From NCBI GenBank assembly GCA_014529385.2, contig CM043959.1, positions 12,253,309 through 12,317,308 on the forward strand: a DNA stretch of 64,000 bases. The letters are read 5' to 3'. A program made the position numbers and the translations under genes. Every line of letters starts with the position of its first letter. The stretch's first letter is position 1. Below are positions 62,915 through 64,000 of this stretch, in pieces. The notes under the pieces were generated by a model that had not been told where the DNA came from, searched no databases, and saw only the letters and a program-made list of their open reading frames with translations. The stretch is from Adiantum capillus-veneris. Lineage: Eukaryota > Streptophyta > Polypodiopsida > Polypodiales > Pteridaceae.

Positions 62915-64000
62915 TGTAAGGTTCAACGAAATGAATGTTTGAACTTTGCTCAAGATGAGTGCTTTGTAATGTGCTCAAGGTTTCTTTTGTTCTTATGGAA
63001 GGGAGAGCCTTCCGTTCGTAATGACAGAGTGCAAGGATCACAAACAAAGTGAATGGACATTGTGCGTGCAAGTGTATGAGACTGAGAGATAGAGAGAGAA
63101 GAGAATACGACACCAGAGACGTAAGACCCTCCTCCGAAGGCCCCACTCTCGTCAACGAGAGTGGTCTACTAGATTGCACAAACCGGTACAAAGTGGATGC
63201 ATGTGACTAATGCAAGTCTAGGTTAGATCGATGACGACGACGGGGATGACGAGACCAATCTAAGGGCTGAAATCTGATGTAAATTCACTACTGTCCAAAA
63301 ACGCTACTGGCTGAAATCTGATGCCGATTTGTTGCTGTCCCAAAAACGCTAATAGCTGAAAATCACTGCAACCAAAAACGCTGATGCGGGCTGGTCTTTG
63401 CGGGCTGAAATCTGCTGGTCTTTAGGTGGTCAAAGGCTGAAATCTGTTGGTGCTTTATCTGCTGAAACGCCATGCAAATGGGGGGCGATTTGGGGTTCTG
63501 GAAACGCTAGGGGCTGAGGTTGTATGGCGAGGGGTGCTTGATGAAAAACGCCAGGGCTGAAGTGGTATCGCGAGGGGTGCTTGATGAAAAACACTAGGGA
63601 AGTTGAGTTCTTGCTTGGAGGAAAAACGCCACCAAGGGAAATTTTGCTGAGAAGTTGCCTGTTGAGCAATGGTGCTCCTGCTGCCTCTTCTGCCAATTAG
63701 TGCTAGCTTAGGTTTGCTTATATACAAACTTACTCAATTTGCCCTACCTACTTTTCAAAAAAATTCACTTAAATTAATAAGTGAAAAATGACAAAAATAG
63801 GGAAAATAGGGAAAATGCACTGGAAAATTCCCCTGAAGGATTCTGATGGATTCTGATGGGAATGCTTATAATCATGCTGTGTGCAACCTGAGGATATGCA
63901 TCTACTCTAAGTGCCTGGGCATGCACGGTCTGCAAACAGACTCACAAAAGTGCCAGATCACTTCTAATCTAGACTGACTGGACTGACGGAACCCTTGTCT
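62915..64000 (-). repeat. Third copy of the AGCGTTTT-rich gypsy LTR, minus strand, running off the window
   Basis: Read on the minus strand, it ends in CCTTACA (plus TGTAAGG at 62915). It carries the ACTCTCGTTGACGAGAGTGG block (63140-63165) shared with the solo LTR, several AAAACGCT motifs (63300-63620), and the GTGATCTGGCACTTTTGTGAG and GTGCATGCCCAG segments near the other end. The sequence beyond its 3' end does not resemble a primer-binding site, so it is a 3' LTR or a solo LTR. Its start lies just past 64000. Confidence 0.85.

Noticed and set aside
62915..64000. This LTR as the 3' LTR of the gypsy at 57836
   Set aside because: It is in the opposite orientation, so the two cannot bound one element without a later inversion.

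Overview
The window looks like nuclear DNA of a land plant with a large, transposon-filled genome. Three things suggest this: one spliced host gene of the plant MBR/HIP1 RING-H2 type, Ty1/copia, Ty3/gypsy (with chromodomain) and plant-type LINE sequences nested in each other, and long (CT)n/(GA)n tracts. A fern, lycophyte or bryophyte is a reasonable guess, but nothing here fixes the species. Only one gene (20075-22279, minus) looks intact and cellular. Nearly everything else is mobile or degenerate.

1-14.5 kb holds the most interesting material: a set of unfamiliar genes without reverse transcriptase. Order: A (+, 491-2210), B (-, 2274-4976), C (+, 5268-6588), E (-, 6752-7170), D (-, 8139-8621). 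Then come two tandem arrays of about 100-bp palindromic units sharing the core ACCAAGCGAA, followed by a second, diverged convergent pair A' (+, 12076-13589) and B' (-, 13557-14530). D is a clear but divergent histone H3-like protein with one in-frame TGA. A and A' share exons and an intron position, and B and B' share an intron position and end motifs. This is best read as one or two decayed copies of a multi-gene mobile element or integrated genome that I cannot name.

14.6-26 kb: a truncated chromodomain Ty3/gypsy element, an unidentified repeated gene (17.5-18.4 kb, with an inverted relative at 47.4-48.0 kb), the RING-H2 gene, and a degenerate stretch.

26.4-43 kb is a four-level nest that can be read from target-site duplications. 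LINE-A copy 2 is split by a short LTR element (27097-39996, TSD GTTAC). That element's 3' LTR is split by a minus-strand LINE-B, and LINE-B is split by a near full-length LINE-A copy 1 (30055-36949, 14-bp TSD).

43-50 kb: copia fragments and unassigned sequence. 50.3-57.8 kb: a plus-strand copia split between its zinc knuckle and protease by LINE-A copy 3 (50615-57234, 14-bp TSD), which is itself split by a solo LTR (54581-55787, TSD GGATC). 57.8-61.3 kb: a Ty3/gypsy element of the same LTR family with only gag and protease left. The window ends inside a third, minus-strand copy of this LTR.
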